Shown piece by piece: positions 48,118 through 58,233 of a stretch of DNA of 64,000 nucleotides. The translations under genes were made by a program, and so were the position numbers. The number at the start of each line of letters is the position of its first letter. Position 1 is the stretch's first letter. Source of the stretch: Bosea sp. Tri-49 (GTDB lineage Bacteria > Pseudomonadota > Alphaproteobacteria > Rhizobiales > Beijerinckiaceae); contig NZ_CP017946.1 in NCBI RefSeq assembly GCF_003952665.1, positions 620,001-684,000 of the forward strand, written 5' to 3'. The notes below the pieces were generated by a model. It made no database searches. It was not told the DNA's origin and worked only from the letters and a program-made list of their open reading frames with translations.

Positions 48118-48145
48118 TTGATCTGTAATAATTCAAAACTATAAT
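48118..48145 (+). promoter_or_regulatory. Candidate promoter of the siderophore operon
   Basis: TTGATC (48118-48123) and TATAAT (48140-48145) with a 16-base spacer lie in an AT-rich stretch 66 bases before the GTG start of the receptor. An inverted pair AAACTA (48136-48141) and TAGTTT (48159-48164) overlaps the -10, possibly an iron-regulator site. I cannot assign it to Fur, Irr or RirA. Confidence 0.55.
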
Positions 48146-48210
48146 ATATTGACCTGTGTAGTTTCGATTGTTAGGCCGCGTTCGTCGTTTCCTGCCGAGA
48201 GTCGCGTGCC

Positions 48211-50313
48211 GTGAATATTCGCTTTACCCTGCTGGGCTCGTCCGCGCTTCTGTTTGCTCCCATCGCCGCTTTGGCACAGGGAGCCGATGGTCGGCAGATC
48301 CAGCTCGACACGATCGTGGTCGAAGGGCAGGGCTCCGGCGAGAAGGGCGTCTTCACCGCCAACGGCTATGTCGCGACCTCGGGCCGCAGCGCCAGCAAGA
48401 CCGACACGCCACTGCTCGAGACGCCGATGTCGATCTCGACGGTGACGCAGACGCAGCTCGAGCAGCGCAAGCCGCAGAACCTCCTGGAAGCGCTGGCCTA
48501 TACGCCGGGCGCGCGCATTGGCACCTATGGCTTCGATCCGCGCTACGACGCTTTCACCATCCGCGGCATCGACGTCACCCACAACGCCGTCTTCCGCGAC
48601 GGGCTGCGCCAGATCGGCAGCCCGAACGGGTTGATGCGGCTCGAACCCTACGGGCTGGAAGCGATCAGCGTGCTGCGCGGGCCGGCTTCCGCCATCTACG
48701 GCGCCAGCACCAGCGCCGGTATCGTCGACCTGATCTCGAAGCGGCCGACCGAAACGCCGTTCCGCGAGATCGAGGTCCAGGGCGGCTCCTTCGGCCGGAA
48801 GCAATTCAATTTCGACTTCTCCGGCCCGGCCAACGCGGAGGGGACGCTGCTCTACCGGGTGACCGGCGTCATCCGCGACGCCAAAGGCGACATCAGCGCG
48901 ATCAAGGACGACCGCATCTTCATTGCGCCGGCGCTGACCTGGAAGCCGAACGAGGCGACCAAGCTCACCGTGCTCGGCGAGTACATGGATTCGACCACGG
49001 GCGGCACGGCGGCCTATCTCAATCAGTACGGCCCCTATGTCGACCGCCAGGGCAATGTGCTGTCCAAGACGCTTGGCGCGACCAAGCTCTATGTCGGCGA
49101 CAAGCGCTACAATGATTTTCGCCAGCAGCAGGCGCGCATCGGCTACGAGTTCGAGCACAAGTTCGACGAGGTCTTCACACTGCGCCAGCGGGCGAGGTAC
49201 CAGCAGCTCGGCAACAACCAGCAATATGTCTATTTCGACCCCGGCCTGACCCGCGAGAACACCGCCGGCTTCTCGGTCGATACCTCGCTGGAGGCGAAGG
49301 TCCGGACCGGCGCGCTCGACCATACACTGCTCGCCGGCGTCGATGTCAGCCGTCTGCACTACAAGAACAAGGAAGCCTTCGGCGGCGTGCCGCTCGGCTA
49401 CAACCCAGCTTTTCTCTGGCGGACCGAGCAGACGCTGACTACGACAGGCGTCTATCTGCAGGACCAGATCAAATGGGGCGGCTGGCGCCTCTCCGCCGGC
49501 GTCCGCAATGATTGGGTCGACAGCAAGTTCGAGGCGGGCGCTGCTGGCGCCGTCCCGACCGAGAGCAAGCGCACCGACGGCAAGTTCACCGGCCGGGCCG
49601 CGCTGTCTTACGTCACCGATTTCGGCCTTGCACCCTATGTCAGCTACGGCACCTCCTTCGTGCCCAATCCGGGCACGGTGCTGAACGGCGGCGTCGCCCA
49701 GCCGACGAGCGGCAAGCAGGCCGAGCTCGGCGTGAAATACGACCTGCCGGGCTACAATGCCTCGCTGCGCGCGGCGGTGTTCAACATCCGTCAGGAGAAC
49801 GGGGTGGTCTACGAGGTCGTCGACGGCCTCAACCGCCAGGTCCAGCTCGACCTGCGCTCCAGTGGCTTCGAGATCGAGGGCGTCGCCTCGCTGGCGAACG
49901 GGCTGAGCCTACAGGCCTCCTATTCCTACAATGACGCCCGCATCAAGAAGCTGACGGTGGAGACGGTCGGCAACCGCCTCTCCAGCATCCCCTATCACAT
50001 GGCTTCACTCTGGCTCGACTACACCGTCCAAAATGGACCGGTGCGCGGGCTCGGGATCGGAGGCGGCGTGCGCTATGTCGGCTCCAGCCTCGGCGACAAT
50101 CTCGGCCGGCCGGTGATCGACAACAAGGCGCGCACCTTCGTCGACGGCTCGATCCGCTACGACCTCGAAAACCTCAGCCCGCAGCTCAAAGGCATGCGGC
50201 TGCAGGTCAACGCCACCAACCTCCTGAACGAGGTCCAGCAGACCTGCACCGCCGGCTACTGCTATTTCGACGAGGGACGCAAGGTCATCGCCAGCCTGCG
50301 CTACCGCTGGTGA
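48211..50313 (+). CDS. TonB-dependent siderophore receptor
   Basis: A 700-residue outer-membrane receptor. The start is GTG 48211 with signal peptide NIRFTLLGSSALLFAPIAAL. Then come the TonB box-like LDTIVVEG, the plug with FTIRGIDVTHNAVFRDGLRQ and SVLRGPASAIYGASTSAGI, and a C-terminal barrel ending KVIASLRYRW with a final aromatic residue. It resembles hydroxamate (ferrichrome-type) receptors. The stop overlaps the permease start (GTGA), forming an operon with the permease and FhuF reductase. Confidence 0.92.
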   Translation: MNIRFTLLGSSALLFAPIAALAQGADGRQIQLDTIVVEGQGSGEKGVFTANGYVATSGRSASKTDTPLLETPMSISTVTQTQLEQRKPQNLLEALAYTPGARIGTYGFDPRYDAFTIRGIDVTHNAVFRDGLRQIGSPNGLMRLEPYGLEAISVLRGPASAIYGASTSAGIVDLISKRPTETPFREIEVQGGSFGRKQFNFDFSGPANAEGTLLYRVTGVIRDAKGDISAIKDDRIFIAPALTWKPNEATKLTVLGEYMDSTTGGTAAYLNQYGPYVDRQGNVLSKTLGATKLYVGDKRYNDFRQQQARIGYEFEHKFDEVFTLRQRARYQQLGNNQQYVYFDPGLTRENTAGFSVDTSLEAKVRTGALDHTLLAGVDVSRLHYKNKEAFGGVPLGYNPAFLWRTEQTLTTTGVYLQDQIKWGGWRLSAGVRNDWVDSKFEAGAAGAVPTESKRTDGKFTGRAALSYVTDFGLAPYVSYGTSFVPNPGTVLNGGVAQPTSGKQAELGVKYDLPGYNASLRAAVFNIRQENGVVYEVVDGLNRQVQLDLRSSGFEIEGVASLANGLSLQASYSYNDARIKKLTVETVGNRLSSIPYHMASLWLDYTVQNGPVRGLGIGGGVRYVGSSLGDNLGRPVIDNKARTFVDGSIRYDLENLSPQLKGMRLQVNATNLLNEVQQTCTAGYCYFDEGRKVIASLRYRW

Positions 50314-51551
50314 GGACGCTCGTGCTGTCGCCGGCGGCGATCGTTCTTGCGATCGGGGGCTTGTATGTCGGCCAGAGCATCATTGGGGGGATGACCTTCA
50401 TCGCCCTGCCGAGCGTGCTGCGCGAGCGCGGCCTGCCGCTCGACCAGATCGGCCTGACCTATCTCGCCGTGCTGCCCTGGGCCTTGAAGTTCCTGTGGGC
50501 GCCGGCGGTCGAGCGCTACCGTTTGCCGGGCACCGGTCCTGCGCGCTCGCGCAGGATCGTGCTGGCGACGACGCTGGTTTCGGCCGTCGGGCTCGTCGCA
50601 GTCGGCCTGATCGGCCCGGTCGCGTTCGTGCCGCTGATCGCCGTGTTCGTGCTGATCGCTTTCTCCGCTTCGACCGGTGACATCGCCTGCGACGGCCATG
50701 CGGTCGAGACACTGGCGCAGGCGCATCATGGCTGGGGCAACGCTGCCCAGGTCGGCGGGGCCTATCTCGGCTCGGCGCTCGGCTCCGGCCTGTTTCTCGT
50801 GCTGGTGGCGCGGCTCGACTGGCAATTCGCCACCTTCGCCATGGCGGGGCTGCTCGTCCTGCTCGCGTTGCCTTTCCTGCTCTCGCCGACTCCTGCAGCT
50901 CCGGCACGGCGCATGCATCAGCCTTCGCTGAAGCAGGCCCTGCGTCGACCCGAGATGCGCTCCGGTCTCCTCCTCGCCGCCATTTACGTCCCCGCGCAGA
51001 AATGGGGCGTCGCGATGCTCGGACCCTATCTGGTCGACAGCGGGCTCGATCTGGCCTCGCTCGGCCTCGTCAACGGCCTTGGCGGCCTTGCCGTCGGCTT
51101 CGCCTGCGCGCTGCTCGGCGGGGCGCTGGTGCGGCTTCTCGGTGCACGCAGCGTGCTGGTCCTGGCGCTGCTGCTGCAGGCCGCTTCGCTTGCAGGCCTC
51201 GCCTTCGCTGCCTGGCGCGGACTGCCGCAGCCGATCGTGTTGACGCTGGCGCTGGCGAGCTCGTCCGGCATCATGGCGCTCGGCTTCGTCGCACTCTATG
51301 CCCGCTTCATGGCGCTGTCCGATCCGCGCCAGGCCGGCGTCGACTTCACCCTGCTGCAATGCATGGACGGGCTGGTCAGCATGGCCGGCGGCATCGGCGC
51401 CGGCTGGGTCTCCCAGCATTTCGGCTACAGCGTCTGCTTCGTTCTTGCTGCCATTGTCGCCCTGGTTGCAGCACCCCTGGCGGCGCTGCTTGGCGGATGG
51501 TCTGCGACTTCGCAGCAGCCGGCGGCCCAGGAGCAGGCGGCGCTCGGATGA
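50310..51551 (+). CDS. RhtX/FptX-type siderophore permease (MFS)
   Basis: A 413-residue MFS transporter with about 12 membrane segments. It starts from GTG 50310, overlapping the receptor stop. Features are GGMTFIALPSVLRERGLPLD in helix 1-2, LPWALKFLWAPAVERYRLPG and GDIACDGHAVETLAQAHHGW, similar to RhtX/FptX proteins that import the ferric siderophore as a single-protein permease. It replaces an ABC transporter. ATGA links it to the FhuF gene. Confidence 0.88.
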   Translation: MRTLVLSPAAIVLAIGGLYVGQSIIGGMTFIALPSVLRERGLPLDQIGLTYLAVLPWALKFLWAPAVERYRLPGTGPARSRRIVLATTLVSAVGLVAVGLIGPVAFVPLIAVFVLIAFSASTGDIACDGHAVETLAQAHHGWGNAAQVGGAYLGSALGSGLFLVLVARLDWQFATFAMAGLLVLLALPFLLSPTPAAPARRMHQPSLKQALRRPEMRSGLLLAAIYVPAQKWGVAMLGPYLVDSGLDLASLGLVNGLGGLAVGFACALLGGALVRLLGARSVLVLALLLQAASLAGLAFAAWRGLPQPIVLTLALASSSGIMALGFVALYARFMALSDPRQAGVDFTLLQCMDGLVSMAGGIGAGWVSQHFGYSVCFVLAAIVALVAAPLAALLGGWSATSQQPAAQEQAALG

Positions 51552-52294
51552 GCGAGGCCCGGCCGCTGCCATCCTTCGTCTCCCGCTTTCCGGAGGCGCT
51601 GGCCTGGTACCGGGACAAGCTCGTGCTGCCCGGCGGAGCCGCGGAGGTCGTTTCCGGGCAGAATCTGCTCGCGGGCGCGGCCGACGGGCTGATGGCGCGC
51701 TTCGCCGTGCTCTATCCGGACAGCGACCGGCGTGCGCTGGTCTCGATGTGGACGCAATGGCATTTCGGCGCTTTGATCATTCCAGCGACGGTGGTGATCC
51801 TGCTGTGCGATCGCGACCTGCCGCTGGAACTCGACCAGATCGCGATTGTGCCGCAGGACGTCGGGCTGACGAGCGCCATCGCCATTCCCGACGAAGGCGG
51901 GCGACGCGTTGACGGCAGCGATCCCTTCGCGCGCCTGTTCGAGGGCCATGTCGCGCCGCTGATCAGCCATCTCGCGGGGCAGTTCCGGGTGTCGCCGCGG
52001 CTGCTCTGGGCCAATGCGGCGGCGATCTTCGAATGGACGCTGCAGCAATTGCCGGCCGAGCTCGCCGATGCGCAGGCGCTGGCGGCGGCGCGCCTGCGAT
52101 TGGAGCGGCCGCTGGAGCCGGACGGGCGCCGCAATCCCATGTTCGAGGCGGTGCGTTACCCCGTCGAGCAGGGCGAGCCGATCAGACGCCGCAAGCTCTG
52201 CTGCCTGCGCCATCTGCTGGCCGGGGTCGCCGATTGTGGCAGCCTTTGCCCGTTGCATGCGGGTTGTACTCTAGCGACGAGCGATGCGGCCTGA
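51548..52294 (+). CDS. fhuF: FhuF-like siderophore-iron reductase
   Basis: A 248-residue protein with the family C-terminal cluster motif: CC followed by ten residues, then C and three residues, then C (KLCCLRHLLAGVADCGSLC), binding a [2Fe-2S] cluster. E. coli FhuF has CC-x10-C-x2-C, so the last gap here is one residue longer. It reduces ferric siderophore in the cytoplasm. The ATG at 51548 overlaps the permease stop. Confidence 0.88.
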   Translation: MSEARPLPSFVSRFPEALAWYRDKLVLPGGAAEVVSGQNLLAGAADGLMARFAVLYPDSDRRALVSMWTQWHFGALIIPATVVILLCDRDLPLELDQIAIVPQDVGLTSAIAIPDEGGRRVDGSDPFARLFEGHVAPLISHLAGQFRVSPRLLWANAAAIFEWTLQQLPAELADAQALAAARLRLERPLEPDGRRNPMFEAVRYPVEQGEPIRRRKLCCLRHLLAGVADCGSLCPLHAGCTLATSDAA

Positions 52295-52367
52295 CATCGC
52301 CTTGGCTCTACGCAAGCATCGATCAAGCCGCTGGCGCTGCCAACGCTTGGGGTGTATCAGCCCGCCA

Positions 52368-53219
52368 ATGGCATTCAATGAGATCAGATCGACCGAGGAC
52401 CAGCCCTTCGGCACCTTCGCGCCGCATGGCAGCATCGCGCGCATCATCGGCTGGACGCGCTGCGCCTCGGGCTCCTTCCTTGGCCGCAAGTTCGCCTTCG
52501 CGCTGCGTCGCCTCGGGCTCAACCGGCTCAAGGGCCAGCCCGTCGACATCGAGGCGCTCGGCGCGCAGATGCGGCTCTATCCGGAGGGCAATGTCTGCGA
52601 GAAACGGGTACTGTTCACACCGCAGTACTTCGACGCGCGGGAACGCGAGCTCCTGGCCTCGCGGATTCGCGACGGCTTCTGCTTCATCGATATCGGTGCG
52701 AATATCGGCGCCTATTCGCTCTTCGTGGCGGCCCGCGCCGGCCGGGGCGCGCGCATCCTGGCGGTCGAGCCGCAGCCCGACATCTTCGCGCGGCTGACCT
52801 ACAACATCGCCCAGAACCCGTTCGGCACGGTCAAGGCTGTCGCCTGCGCGCTCGCCGACAAGCCGGGCGAGCTGACGCTGTTCCTCGACCCTGCGAACAA
52901 GGGCGAATCGAGCGTGCGCATCCTGCGTTCCAGCAATGCGAACTCGGTACGCGTTCCGGCGACGACGCTGCTCGCACTGATGCAGGGCGAGGGCTATGAG
53001 CGGCTCGATGCGGTCAAGCTCGATGTCGAGGGCGCCGAGGACCTGATCCTCGAACCTTTCCTGCGCGATGCTCCGGAAGCGCTGTGGCCGGGCTTCATCA
53101 TCGTCGAGGATTCGCGCGGGCGTTGGCAGAGTGATCTGCCGGCGCTGCTGGAGAGCAAGGGCTACAAGCTCATCGCTCAGACCCGGCTCAACCTCGTCTA
53201 CGAGCGCACGACCTCGTGA
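52368..53219 (+). CDS. FkbM-family methyltransferase
   Basis: A 283-residue SAM-dependent methyltransferase. The SAM motif is CFIDIGANIGAYSLFVAARA, followed by ILAVEPQPDIFARLTYNIAQ and LDAVKLDVEGAEDLILEPFL, the FkbM signature. I start at the ATG at 52368; an ATG at 52284, overlapping the FhuF gene end, is possible and would add 28 residues without family similarity. The substrate (often a sugar or small molecule) is unknown; it might modify a siderophore or surface glycan. Confidence 0.82.
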   Translation: MAFNEIRSTEDQPFGTFAPHGSIARIIGWTRCASGSFLGRKFAFALRRLGLNRLKGQPVDIEALGAQMRLYPEGNVCEKRVLFTPQYFDARERELLASRIRDGFCFIDIGANIGAYSLFVAARAGRGARILAVEPQPDIFARLTYNIAQNPFGTVKAVACALADKPGELTLFLDPANKGESSVRILRSSNANSVRVPATTLLALMQGEGYERLDAVKLDVEGAEDLILEPFLRDAPEALWPGFIIVEDSRGRWQSDLPALLESKGYKLIAQTRLNLVYERTTS

Positions 53220-53341
53220 TACGCCGCGCCGCGCGCGCATAGCGGCCCCGACTGGCGCGCCGCTTGAGCGGTCGCGCGCAAGCAGCTTAGTTTGCTTGCG
53301 TATCGGGGCACGCATGCGGCGTTTTTTCGAACAGCAGGACA

Positions 53342-54112
53342 ATGCCCATGACGGCAGCGCCATCGCCCGCCTTTCCGCCCGTCATCACCGCCGCGATCCT
53401 GGTGATCGGCGACGAGATCCTGTCCGGCCGGACCAAAGACAAGAACATCGGCTATATCGCCGAATACCTGACCAATATCGGCGTCGAGTTGCGCGAGGTC
53501 CGGGTCGTGCCCGACCTGACCGACGAGATCGTCTCGGCGCTGAACGCGCTGCGTGCGCGCTACACCTATGTCTTCACGACCGGCGGCATCGGCCCAACCC
53601 ATGACGACATCACGGCGGACGCGGTCGCGGCCGCCTTCGGCGTGCCGATCGACCATGATCCGCGCGCCGTCGCCATGCTGCTGGAGCGCTTCCCGCAGGA
53701 TCAGCTCAACGAAGCGCGGATGCGGATGGCGCGAATTCCGGCCGGCGCCGATCTCATCGCCAATTCGGTGTCGAAGGCGCCGGGCTTCAAGATCGGCAAC
53801 GTCCATGTCATGGCCGGCGTCCCGGCGATCATGCAGGCCATGCTCGATGTTGTCGCGCCGACATTGAAGACCGGCGCCAAGATCCTGTCGGAGACGGTGA
53901 GGGCCGGCCTGAAGGAAGGCGATATCGGCACGCCGCTCGCCGAGATCGCGAAAGCCCATCCCGACTGCTCGATCGGCTCCTATCCGTTCTGGTCCGAGAC
54001 CGGGCCGGACACCAACATCGTCATCCGCTCGCGCGACCCGGAGAAGCTGATGATGGCGGCGTCGGCCGTGCAGGAGATGGTCGAAACCGAGCGGAAGCGC
54101 CTTAACGGTTAG
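53342..54112 (+). CDS. CinA/MoaB-type molybdopterin-binding domain protein
   Basis: A 256-residue protein made of the CinA N-terminal (MoCF) domain only: AILVIGDEILSGRTKDKNIG, then VVPDLTDEIVSALNALR and the phosphate-binding FTTGGIGPTHDDITADAV. The CinA amidase domain is absent. Such proteins act as ADP-ribose or NMN-related pyrophosphatases or bind molybdopterin. An ATG two codons in (53348) with AGGACA eight bases before is an equal start. It is monocistronic. Confidence 0.88.
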   Translation: MPMTAAPSPAFPPVITAAILVIGDEILSGRTKDKNIGYIAEYLTNIGVELREVRVVPDLTDEIVSALNALRARYTYVFTTGGIGPTHDDITADAVAAAFGVPIDHDPRAVAMLLERFPQDQLNEARMRMARIPAGADLIANSVSKAPGFKIGNVHVMAGVPAIMQAMLDVVAPTLKTGAKILSETVRAGLKEGDIGTPLAEIAKAHPDCSIGSYPFWSETGPDTNIVIRSRDPEKLMMAASAVQEMVETERKRLNG

Positions 54113-54477
54113 GTTGCATAATGAAATATATACAATCTATAGGCTGTGTCTTTCAGATTTCTAACGCCGTTCAAAGTTGAATCGGGTAACAGTTTGGAAT
54201 AATTCGCAAGTATCTCTAAGGCATGACTAGAGGGATTTCTATTTGATGTGGGGAGTTTTCATAAACTTAGTCTGCTAACAATTGTGGATGTATTCGATTT
54301 CATTGAATGTATTCAGTTTGCGGGTGACGATTGATTTATAGTAGTGTTTTGAGTTTCCCTAGCGTCATCTTGATTTTTAACTTAAGATCCGCCTTCGCTT
54401 AGTGAGTCGTAAACCATTATCGGCCATTCTGATCTTGCGGGCCAGGAGTTCGCGGAGCTGAATGCGGGGGATGGGGC
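54113..54477. other. AT-rich intergenic region, no gene seen
   Basis: A 365-base stretch between the CinA-type and chemoreceptor genes, far more AT-rich than the flanks. I find no open frame of useful length, no tRNA and no strong long hairpin. It contains several TATA-like stretches and probably promoter elements for the chemoreceptor gene at 54478. Confidence 0.5.
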
Positions 54478-56301
54478 ATGCGGCTAAATCCATTTGGGAG
54501 CGGCGTTTCGCGCCGCGAGATCGAAGGCGAGATGGCGGCGCTCAATCGCGCCATGGCGGTGATCAGTTTCAAGCTCGACGGCACGATTCTCGATGCCAAC
54601 GAGAACTTCCTGAAGGCGGTGGGCTACACGCTGGACCAGGTGCGGGGGCGCCATCACAGCATGTTCGTCTTGAAGGAGGAGGCCGCGAGCGCCGAATACA
54701 AGGCGTTCTGGGAGCGGCTGCGGCAGGGTGAATACGATGCGCGCCAGTTCTTGCGTGTTGCCGCCGATGGCAGCGAGTTCTGGATCGAGGCGAGCTACAA
54801 CCCGGTCTTCGATTCCCGCGGCAAGCCGGTCAAGGTGATCAAGTTCGCGACGGTCGTTACCGATCAGAAGAACCGCGAGGCCGATCTGGCCGGGCAGGTC
54901 GCCGCGATCCGCAAGGCCATGGCGGTGATCGAGTTCACGCTCGACGGCCATATCCTCGACGCCAACGAGAACTTCCTCGCCGTCACCGGCTATGCGCTCG
55001 ACGAGATCAAGGGCAAGCACCACGCCATGTTCTGCGACGCCGATTATCGCAGCTCGGCGGATTATCGCGCCTTCTGGGCGAAGCTCGGCCGCGGCGAATA
55101 CGATTCCGGCCAGTACCAGCGCTTCGGCAAGGGCGGCCGCGAGGTCTGGATCCAGGCGAGCTACAACCCGATCATGGATGCCAAGGGCCGGCCGCTGAAG
55201 GTGGTGAAATACGCCACCGACATCAGCGAGCAGAAGGCGGCGCGACAGCTCGCCAAGGCGGTCGGCGAGGCGCAGGCGGTGATCGGCCGGGCCAAGGGCA
55301 AGGATTTGACGAGCCGGATCGAGATGGCCGGCAAGGAGGGCGAGGTCGCGGTCCTTTGCGGCGGCATCAACGAATTGATCGAGACGATGGCGGAGGTGAT
55401 CGGCGCCGTCGGCACGATCTCCGGCAAGGTCGGTGTCGCGGCCGACCGGATGGCGAGTGAGAGCCTCGAACTCGCCGAACGGGCCGAGGCCCAGGCTTCG
55501 AGCCTGCAGGAGACGGCCGCGACGACCGAGGAACTCGCCGCCTCGATCAAGACCAGCGCCGGCAATTCGCGTCAGGCTGCGGCGCTCGGCGACGAGGCCA
55601 AGGCCGTGGCCTCGCGCGGCGGGGCAATCGTCGCCGATGCCGTTGCGGCGATGGGCCGGATCGAGCAGGCTTCGACCTCGATCGCCGACATCATCTCGAT
55701 GATCGACGAGATCTCGTTCCAGACCAATCTGCTCGCGCTCAATGCTGCGGTCGAGGCGGCGCGGGCTGGCGATGCCGGCCGAGGCTTTGCTGTCGTCGCC
55801 TCGGAGGTGCGGGCGCTCGCCGGGCGCTCCAGCGAATCCGCCAACGGCATCAAGGCGCTGATCGCCAATTCGAGCCAGCAGGTCCGCTCCGGCGTCCAGC
55901 TGGTCAAGGATACCGGCCGGACGCTCGAGGAGATCGTCGATGCGGCGAACCGTGTCGCCGGCACCATCGCCGAGATCTCGAGCGCGGCGACGGAGCAGGC
56001 CAATGGCGTCGAGGAGATGGCCAAGACCGTTGCCCATATGGACGAGATGACGCAGCAGAATTCGCTGATGGCCGATTCGAGCTCGAAGCTGTCGCGCGAC
56101 CTGCAGGCCGAGACGCAGGCGCTGGCGGCGTTGGTCGGCGCCTTCCGGCTTGGCGGCAGCGACCAGCCCGCAGCGCTCGCAGCAAATCTGCGCTCGGTGC
56201 TGCCGGCGATGAAGGCGGTGGCCGCGCCGGCGAAACCGGTGCCGCTCCCGCGCGCCAGAGTGGCGGGCGGCCGGGGCGACGACGGCTGGGCCGAGTTCTA
56301 G
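54478..56301 (+). CDS. Double-PAS soluble chemoreceptor with CheR-type tail
   Basis: A 607-residue cytoplasmic chemotaxis protein. Two PAS domains (about residues 12-125 and 135-250) show the same pattern: [20 protein letters not shown] and [20 protein letters not shown], each followed by a PAC-like segment. The signalling domain has [20 protein letters not shown] and [17 protein letters not shown]. The last five residues are GWAEF, which fits the xWxxF pentapeptide that tethers CheR in high-abundance receptors. No membrane segment is present. It probably senses an intracellular redox or energy signal. Confidence 0.9.
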   Translation: MRLNPFGSGVSRREIEGEMAALNRAMAVISFKLDGTILDANENFLKAVGYTLDQVRGRHHSMFVLKEEAASAEYKAFWERLRQGEYDARQFLRVAADGSEFWIEASYNPVFDSRGKPVKVIKFATVVTDQKNREADLAGQVAAIRKAMAVIEFTLDGHILDANENFLAVTGYALDEIKGKHHAMFCDADYRSSADYRAFWAKLGRGEYDSGQYQRFGKGGREVWIQASYNPIMDAKGRPLKVVKYATDISEQKAARQLAKAVGEAQAVIGRAKGKDLTSRIEMAGKEGEVAVLCGGINELIETMAEVIGAVGTISGKVGVAADRMASESLELAERAEAQASSLQETAATTEELAASIKTSAGNSRQAAALGDEAKAVASRGGAIVADAVAAMGRIEQASTSIADIISMIDEISFQTNLLALNAAVEAARAGDAGRGFAVVASEVRALAGRSSESANGIKALIANSSQQVRSGVQLVKDTGRTLEEIVDAANRVAGTIAEISSAATEQANGVEEMAKTVAHMDEMTQQNSLMADSSSKLSRDLQAETQALAALVGAFRLGGSDQPAALAANLRSVLPAMKAVAAPAKPVPLPRARVAGGRGDDGWAEF

Positions 56302-56473
56302 AGCCGGATCCGATCAGGTTGACCCAACCTGATCGGTGAATCCGTCTCTACACTTTGAGTTAGAGCCCACATCGACACCGCGCGGCGGGGATTGTGGCCG
56401 CGCGGCTCTTGCCAGCCTTCGCCGAATGCGCTTTGCGGAAAGGCTCTTTCTTAAGTCTGCCGCAGGACCAGCC

Positions 56474-56983
56474 ATGGCCGAACCGAGCGCCAACAAGGCC
56501 TTCCCCGTTTCCTGGGACCAGTTCCACCGCGACGCCCGCGCGCTCGCCTGGCGCCTCGCCGATGCCGGACCGTTCGAGGCGATGGTCTGCATCACCCGCG
56601 GCGGGCTGGTGCCGGCGGCGATCATCTGCCGGGAGCTCGGCCTGCGCATGATCGAGACGGTCTGCGTCGCGAGCTATCACGACTACAAGAACCAGACCGA
56701 GCTCAAGGTGATGAAGGAGATCGCTCCCTCGATCCGCGCCATCGGCGACGGCAAGGGCAAGGGCGTGCTCGTCGTCGACGACCTGACCGATACCGGCAAG
56801 ACCGCCCGCGTCGTGCGCGAGATGCTGCCGAACGCCCATTTCGCCACGGTCTACGCCAAGCCGGCCGGTGTGCCTGTCGTAGACACCTTCGTCACCGAGG
56901 TCAGCCAGGACACCTGGATCTATTTCCCCTGGGACATGGGGCTGTCCTATGTCGAGCCGATCGCCAAGGACCACAAGGGCTGA
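56474..56983 (+). CDS. gpt: Xanthine (guanine) phosphoribosyltransferase
   Basis: A 169-residue type I phosphoribosyltransferase of the E. coli Gpt kind. The PRPP motif is [38 protein letters not shown] is the N-terminal loop and [17 protein letters not shown] follows. It salvages xanthine and guanine. I start at the ATG at 56474 with an AGGA seven bases upstream; a start 46 codons earlier is not supported. The next gene is convergent. Confidence 0.9.
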   Translation: MAEPSANKAFPVSWDQFHRDARALAWRLADAGPFEAMVCITRGGLVPAAIICRELGLRMIETVCVASYHDYKNQTELKVMKEIAPSIRAIGDGKGKGVLVVDDLTDTGKTARVVREMLPNAHFATVYAKPAGVPVVDTFVTEVSQDTWIYFPWDMGLSYVEPIAKDHKG

Positions 56984-57044
56984 GGGCGCGCTTTCCGTTC
57001 GGCCGCGTCGGCCGAACAACAAGAATTCGCGCCACTAGAATCCC

Positions 57045-57953
57045 TTAGGCATGGCTCGGCGCCTTGAGCGCTACCACCATGCCGAGGATGGCAAGCGCCA
57101 TGCCGGCGATCTCCAGCGCCGAGGCCTGCTCGCCCAGGAAGGCGGCGCCCGAGAGCGCCGTCACCACCGGCACCAGCGGCAGGAACAGCGCGGCGCGGCC
57201 GGCGCCCAGGATGGCGACGGCCTGCGTGTAGAGGAAGAGCGCGACCGCGCCGACGATGACGCCCTGATAGAGCGCCTGCAGCGCCACCGCCGGCAGCGGC
57301 ACCTGCAGCAGGTGGACCGGCTGCACCAGCGCGAGCAGCGGCAGGAGCGGCACCGAGAGCAGGCAGGTTGCCATGGTGACCTCGACCGCGTCCGCCCCCC
57401 AGCGCCGGGCCAGCAGGCCGAACACCGACCAGAGCACGGCGATCAGGACGAAGAGCAGGTCGCCGATCCAGGCGCCTTCGCGCGTCGGCGTGTTGGCCAT
57501 CGCCTCGAAGGAGAAGACCACGACCCCGGCGACGATGATGGCGAGGCCGATCACCCTGAGCGTGCTGATGCTCTCGCCGAGGACGAGGACGGCGAGCAGC
57601 GCGGTCGCGACCGGGATCAAGCCCGGTGAGATCACCGAGGAGTGCAGGGCGGGGGCGAAATGCGCGCCGCCGACCAGGATCAGGCTGTAGCTCGGCCCGA
57701 CGATTGCGGTGAGGATCAGCGCCTTCTTCCAGCCGAGCCTGCCGACCGGAAAGGGCTTCAGGCGCTTGATGGCGAAGGGCAGCAGCACCAGCGAGGCGGC
57801 GAGGAAGCGCAGGATGGTGACGTCGCCGGCCGAGAGCCCGTCCACCACCGATTGCCGCGAGATCACCGACTGCACGCCCCAGATCACGGCCGCAAGGATG
57901 CCGCAGGCAAAGCCGATGGCGAGACGGGGGGAGGCTGGCGCGGCTGGGGACAC
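57045..57953 (-). CDS. EamA (DMT) family transporter
   Basis: A 302-residue membrane protein with ten segments in two EamA repeats: GFACGILAAVIWGVQSVISR in the first, WIGDLLFVLIAVLWSVFGLL in the second. DMT proteins are metabolite exporters of varied substrates. It is convergent with gpt and precedes the repeat at 58075. Confidence 0.88.
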   Translation of the reverse strand: MSPAAPASPRLAIGFACGILAAVIWGVQSVISRQSVVDGLSAGDVTILRFLAASLVLLPFAIKRLKPFPVGRLGWKKALILTAIVGPSYSLILVGGAHFAPALHSSVISPGLIPVATALLAVLVLGESISTLRVIGLAIIVAGVVVFSFEAMANTPTREGAWIGDLLFVLIAVLWSVFGLLARRWGADAVEVTMATCLLSVPLLPLLALVQPVHLLQVPLPAVALQALYQGVIVGAVALFLYTQAVAILGAGRAALFLPLVPVVTALSGAAFLGEQASALEIAGMALAILGMVVALKAPSHA

Positions 57954-58074
57954 TGGCTAAGGCCTTGCGGGAGCAGGGCGGCTTATGGGTGCAAGGGGAG
58001 ATGGCGGCAAGGGTGGCGGGCGAGGATGGTTCTACGCGGGACGCATGGCCGAAGAGCGGGATGAAGGACGCGAG

Positions 58075-58213
58075 GAACCCTTCTCCCGTGTGGGAGAAGG
58101 GCAGAGATGAGGGCCTGCCCTAACCGCAGAAGGCGCGACGGCGCCGCCTCGCCTTAAATAATCAGCGGCGGTCCCTCACCCCTGCCCCTCTCCCATCCGG
58201 GAGAGGGGTTCTC
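58075..58213. repeat. Structured intergenic repeat, family B copy 1
   Basis: A 139-bp element with GAACCCTTCTCCC at one end and GGGAGAGGGGTTC at the other, containing two hairpins: CCCTTCTCCC paired with GGGAGAAGGG and CCCCTCTCCC paired with GGGAGAGGGG. The right half (CCTCACCCCTGCCCCTCTCC) is repeated at 62742-62886. Confidence 0.8.
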
Positions 58214-58233
58214 CGTCGAGGCTCCCGCGCCCT

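Noticed and set aside
48136..48164. AAACTA-N17-TAGTTT pair as a Fur or Irr box
   Set aside because: It does not match the consensus of any iron regulator I know well enough; only reported as a possible site within the promoter.
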